Source: Luminiphilus sp. (lineage in GTDB: Bacteria; Pseudomonadota; Gammaproteobacteria; Pseudomonadales; Halieaceae). From it: DNA of 36,453 nt. Below, one piece after another: positions 34,069-36,453 of the stretch; the first letter of the stretch is position 1, and every line of letters starts with the position of its first letter. The notes beneath the pieces were generated by a model that did no database searches, was not told the DNA's origin, and saw nothing but the letters and a program-made list of their open reading frames with translations. The stretch spans positions 1 through 36,453 of the forward strand of contig JAAXJC010000028.1 of the NCBI GenBank assembly GCA_012270045.1, read 5' to 3'. The position numbers and the translations under genes are program-made.

Positions 34069-34675
34069 TCTGTTCTCCGGCGTGGAAAACCGAGGGCGCT
34101 ACCGCTGTATTGCCGGGGTCGATGAAGTCGGTAGGGGGCCTCTGGCGGGTGATGTGGTGGCCGCCGCGGTGATCCTTGGAGATGACGTCCCCGAAGGGGT
34201 CACCGATTCAAAAAAACTCACTGCCAGGCGCCGGGAGCAACTGGCGGAGGCTATCAAGGAGTCAGCCCGGGGCTGGAGTATTGCCAGGGCATCGGTTGAT
34301 GAAATTGACTCCCTGAATATTCTCCAGGCCTCACTGCTCGCCATGCACCGGGCCGTCACCGCGCTGGCGCAGCAGCCCGATCTGGTCCTGGTGGATGGTA
34401 ACCACCTGCCACGGTGGTCCTACGAAGCTCAGGCGGTCATCGGCGGCGATGCCCTGGAGCCCGCCATCGCGGCGGCGTCCATTCTTGCCAAGGTGCAGCG
34501 GGACAGCGAGATGGCGGCCTATGACAGTCAGTATCCCGGCTACGGGTTTGCCCGGCACAAGGGTTATCCGACCAGGGAGCACATGGCGGCTCTGGCGGCG
34601 CTGGGTGCAACGCCACTGCATCGAAAAAGCTTTGCGCCCGTCCGGCGCTTGCTTGCTCCAGCCAACCTCAGCTAG
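34061..34675 (+). CDS. rnhB: Ribonuclease HII
   Basis: A 204-residue cytosolic endonuclease that incises at ribonucleotides embedded in DNA and degrades RNA in hybrids. The active site is visible: Asp21 and Glu22 in [12 protein letters not shown], an Asp in LVDGNHLP, and the conserved [12 protein letters not shown] block. [14 protein letters not shown] and [16 protein letters not shown] also fit. The start is GTG 34061 inside the end of lpxB. The length is normal (E. coli 198 aa). The lpxB-rnhB-dnaE order is standard in this class. Confidence 0.98.
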   Translation: MPDLFSGVENRGRYRCIAGVDEVGRGPLAGDVVAAAVILGDDVPEGVTDSKKLTARRREQLAEAIKESARGWSIARASVDEIDSLNILQASLLAMHRAVTALAQQPDLVLVDGNHLPRWSYEAQAVIGGDALEPAIAAASILAKVQRDSEMAAYDSQYPGYGFARHKGYPTREHMAALAALGATPLHRKSFAPVRRLLAPANLS

Positions 34676-34684
34676 CGTGCTCAC

Positions 34685-36453
34685 ATGAACGAGTTTGTCC
34701 ACCTGCGTCTGCACACCGAGTTTTCCCTGGTCGATGGCCTGGTGAGAGTTCCCCAGCTGATGAGTGAAGTGGCTGAGCTGGGTATGCCTGCGGTCGCTGT
34801 GACCGATGCGACTAATTTTTACGGCCTGATCAAGGCCTATAAAGCCGCCCAACGCGAGGGGCTGAAACTGCTGGTCGGGGTCGACCTTTGGGTGGAAGAT
34901 CCCGAGGACCGAGACCGGCCCAAACCAGTCTGTCTGCTGGCCATGGACGATTCCGGCTACCGGAACCTGACCCTGTTGATTTCCCGAGCCTGGCGAGAGG
35001 GTCAGTACCACGGTTCCCCCAGGGTGGCCCGGGAATGGCTCGATGAGCACGCCGCGGGAGTGCTGGCCCTGTCGGGGGGTTGTTACGGCGAGATAGGCCA
35101 GTTGCTTGCCAACGGGCACACGCAGGAGGCCAGGGCGGCACTGCAGCAGTGGATGACGACGTTTTCCGACCGCTTTTACCTCGAGGTGCATCGCACAGGC
35201 CGGCCCGGCGAGGAGGACTACCTGCATGCCGTGGTCGAGTTGGCTGCGGAGACGGGTTGCCCGGTGGTAGCGACCAACGATGTGCGTTTCATTGCGGCCC
35301 ACGAGTTCGAGGCCCATGAGGCCCGAGTGTGTATTGGCGACGGGCGCACCCTGGATGACCCCCGGCGGCCGCGGCTGTACTCCGACCAGCAATATCTGCG
35401 CTCGTGTGAAGAAATGATTGACCTGTTCAGCGATTTGCCCGAGGCCATCGCCAACACCGTGGAGATAGCCCGGCGATGTTCGGTCACCATACCCCTGGGA
35501 GAGGCGAGTCTGCCTGATTTCCCGGTCCCCGAGGGCACAGCCATAGAGGACTATCTGAGTCAGGTATCCCATGAGGGCCTGGTACACCGCCTGAAACAGA
35601 CGAATGTGGTTGCGGCAGAGACCGTCCAGCGTTATCGCGAGCGCCTGGACTATGAATTGGGCGTTATCAATGAAATGGGCTTTCCCGGTTATTTCCTGGT
35701 GGTGATGGATTTCATCCGGTGGGGTAAACAGCAGGGGATTCCTGTTGGTCCGGGTCGGGGTTCGGGCGCCGGTTCCCTGGTGGCCTACGCCCTTGAGATT
35801 ACTGACCTTGACCCGCTGACCTACGACCTGCTGTTTGAGCGGTTCCTGAACCCCCAGCGGGTATCGATGCCGGACTTCGATGTTGATTTCTGCATGGATC
35901 GCCGGGACGAGGTGATCGAGTACGTTGCGGAGACCTATGGGCGGGAGGCGGTGTCCCAAATCATCACATTTGGCACCATGGCCGCGAAGGCGGTCGTCCG
36001 TGACGTCGCGCGGGTCCAGGACAAGCCCTACGGCCTGGCGGACAAAATGTCCAAATTGATTCCCTTCGAGGTGGGTATGACCCTCGAGAAGGCCCTGGAA
36101 CAGGAGGAGGCACTGGGGCAGTTGCTCTCCGAGGACAGTTCCGCCCAGGAAATTTGGGACATGGCGATACAGCTCGAGGGCGTTACCCGTAACGTCGGTA
36201 AGCATGCGGGAGGGGTGGTGATCGCCCCTTCGCAATTGACCGACTTTTCACCTCTGTACTGTGACGAGGACGGCGGGGGGCTGGTCACCCAATATGACAA
36301 GAACGATGTTGAAGAGGCGGGGCTGGTTAAGTTTGATTTTCTTGGCCTGAGAACGCTGACCATCATCGATTGGGCCGTGGCCATGATCAACGACAGGGGT
36401 ACAGGACCCAACGGGGGAACACTGGATATCGGCAATATCCCCCTGGATGATTC
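34685..36453 (+). CDS. dnaE: DNA polymerase III alpha subunit DnaE, N-terminal part (3' end outside window)
   Basis: The frame opens at ATG 34685, nine bases after rnhB, and stays open to the window end (589 codons of about 1160 expected). It is the catalytic subunit of the replicative polymerase. Residues 1-280 form the PHP domain (HLRLHTEFSLVDGL, MPAVAVTDATNFYG). The polymerase palm follows, with GPGRGSGAGSLVAYAL and catalytic Asp399 and Asp401 in MPDFDVDFCMDRRDEV. The third catalytic Asp is Asp551 in LVKFDFLGLRTL. VTRNVGKHAGGVVIAP is also conserved. No strong Shine-Dalgarno is seen. The fingers, beta-binding and tau-binding parts lie outside the window. Confidence 0.98.
   Translation, partial: MNEFVHLRLHTEFSLVDGLVRVPQLMSEVAELGMPAVAVTDATNFYGLIKAYKAAQREGLKLLVGVDLWVEDPEDRDRPKPVCLLAMDDSGYRNLTLLISRAWREGQYHGSPRVAREWLDEHAAGVLALSGGCYGEIGQLLANGHTQEARAALQQWMTTFSDRFYLEVHRTGRPGEEDYLHAVVELAAETGCPVVATNDVRFIAAHEFEAHEARVCIGDGRTLDDPRRPRLYSDQQYLRSCEEMIDLFSDLPEAIANTVEIARRCSVTIPLGEASLPDFPVPEGTAIEDYLSQVSHEGLVHRLKQTNVVAAETVQRYRERLDYELGVINEMGFPGYFLVVMDFIRWGKQQGIPVGPGRGSGAGSLVAYALEITDLDPLTYDLLFERFLNPQRVSMPDFDVDFCMDRRDEVIEYVAETYGREAVSQIITFGTMAAKAVVRDVARVQDKPYGLADKMSKLIPFEVGMTLEKALEQEEALGQLLSEDSSAQEIWDMAIQLEGVTRNVGKHAGGVVIAPSQLTDFSPLYCDEDGGGLVTQYDKNDVEEAGLVKFDFLGLRTLTIIDWAVAMINDRGTGPNGGTLDIGNIPLDD

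Noticed and set aside
34331-36235. A 634-codon open frame on the minus strand
   Set aside because: It lies wholly opposite rnhB and dnaE, which carry unmistakable catalytic motifs. Its translation has no recognisable domain, and long antisense frames are expected in GC-rich coding DNA.
1-36453. Mobile elements, CRISPR arrays, tRNA/rRNA genes, phage or defence systems
   Set aside because: I looked for transposase or integrase genes, direct repeats, cloverleaf sequences and defence-type domains and saw none. The window is continuous housekeeping sequence, so no claim of a novel defence or mobile system is made.

Overview
The window is ordinary chromosome from a gammaproteobacterium. The evidence is gene order: dapA-bamC-metallo-hydrolase; a leftward map-glnD-dapC-nth-yffB-dapD-dapE run; and the rightward rpsB-tsf-pyrH-frr-uppS-cdsA-dxr-rseP-bamA-skp-lpxD-fabZ-lpxA-lpxB-rnhB-dnaE run. 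The long DapD and the Met-type LpxA acyl ruler resemble Pseudomonas and marine relatives (Cellvibrionales or Halieaceae would fit) more than enterics. This placement is inferred from gene content and no tree was built. DNA is GC-rich and genes are tightly packed, with many ATGA-type overlaps. I see no insertion sequence, prophage, CRISPR array, tRNA or rRNA, and no gap between genes exceeds 300 bases.

Layout. 1-1394: the C-terminal part of the signal peptide peptidase gene sppA, then a Nudix hydrolase. 1372-5411 (leftward): an MCE-type lipid transport operon of DUF3806 protein, STAS-permease, ATPase, MCE substrate-binding protein and PqiC-like lipoprotein. 5454-8163 (rightward): dapA, bamC and a metallo-beta-lactamase-fold hydrolase. 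8088-9502 (leftward): a leucine-rich-repeat lipoprotein coupled to a lipid A-type acyltransferase. 9561-11848 (rightward): a degenerate class III cyclase-like protein, the 16S rRNA methyltransferase rsmJ and an unrecognised small protein. 11861-19721 (leftward): map, glnD, dapC, nth, yffB, dapD, dapE. 19790-36453 (rightward): the large conserved translation, envelope and lipid A cluster, ending inside dnaE.

How it fits together. Four enzymes of the succinylase lysine/diaminopimelate route (DapA, DapD, DapC, DapE) are split between two loci. The rightward cluster joins translation factors (S2, EF-Ts, RRF), UMP kinase, undecaprenyl-PP synthase, CDP-diglyceride synthase, DXP reductoisomerase, the RseP protease, outer-membrane assembly (BamA, Skp) and the first steps of lipid A synthesis (LpxD, FabZ, LpxA, LpxB). 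With the MCE transporter, BamC and the acyltransferase, much of the window serves outer-membrane construction.

No clearly new multi-gene system is evident. The points most worth a second look are: a cyclase-fold protein missing its transition-state Asn; a non-canonical cysteine cluster in endonuclease III; a three-hairpin leader before pyrH; an LRR lipoprotein translationally coupled to a lipid A acyltransferase; a DUF3806 gene heading an MCE operon; and skp and lpxD lying in one frame with a single stop between them.
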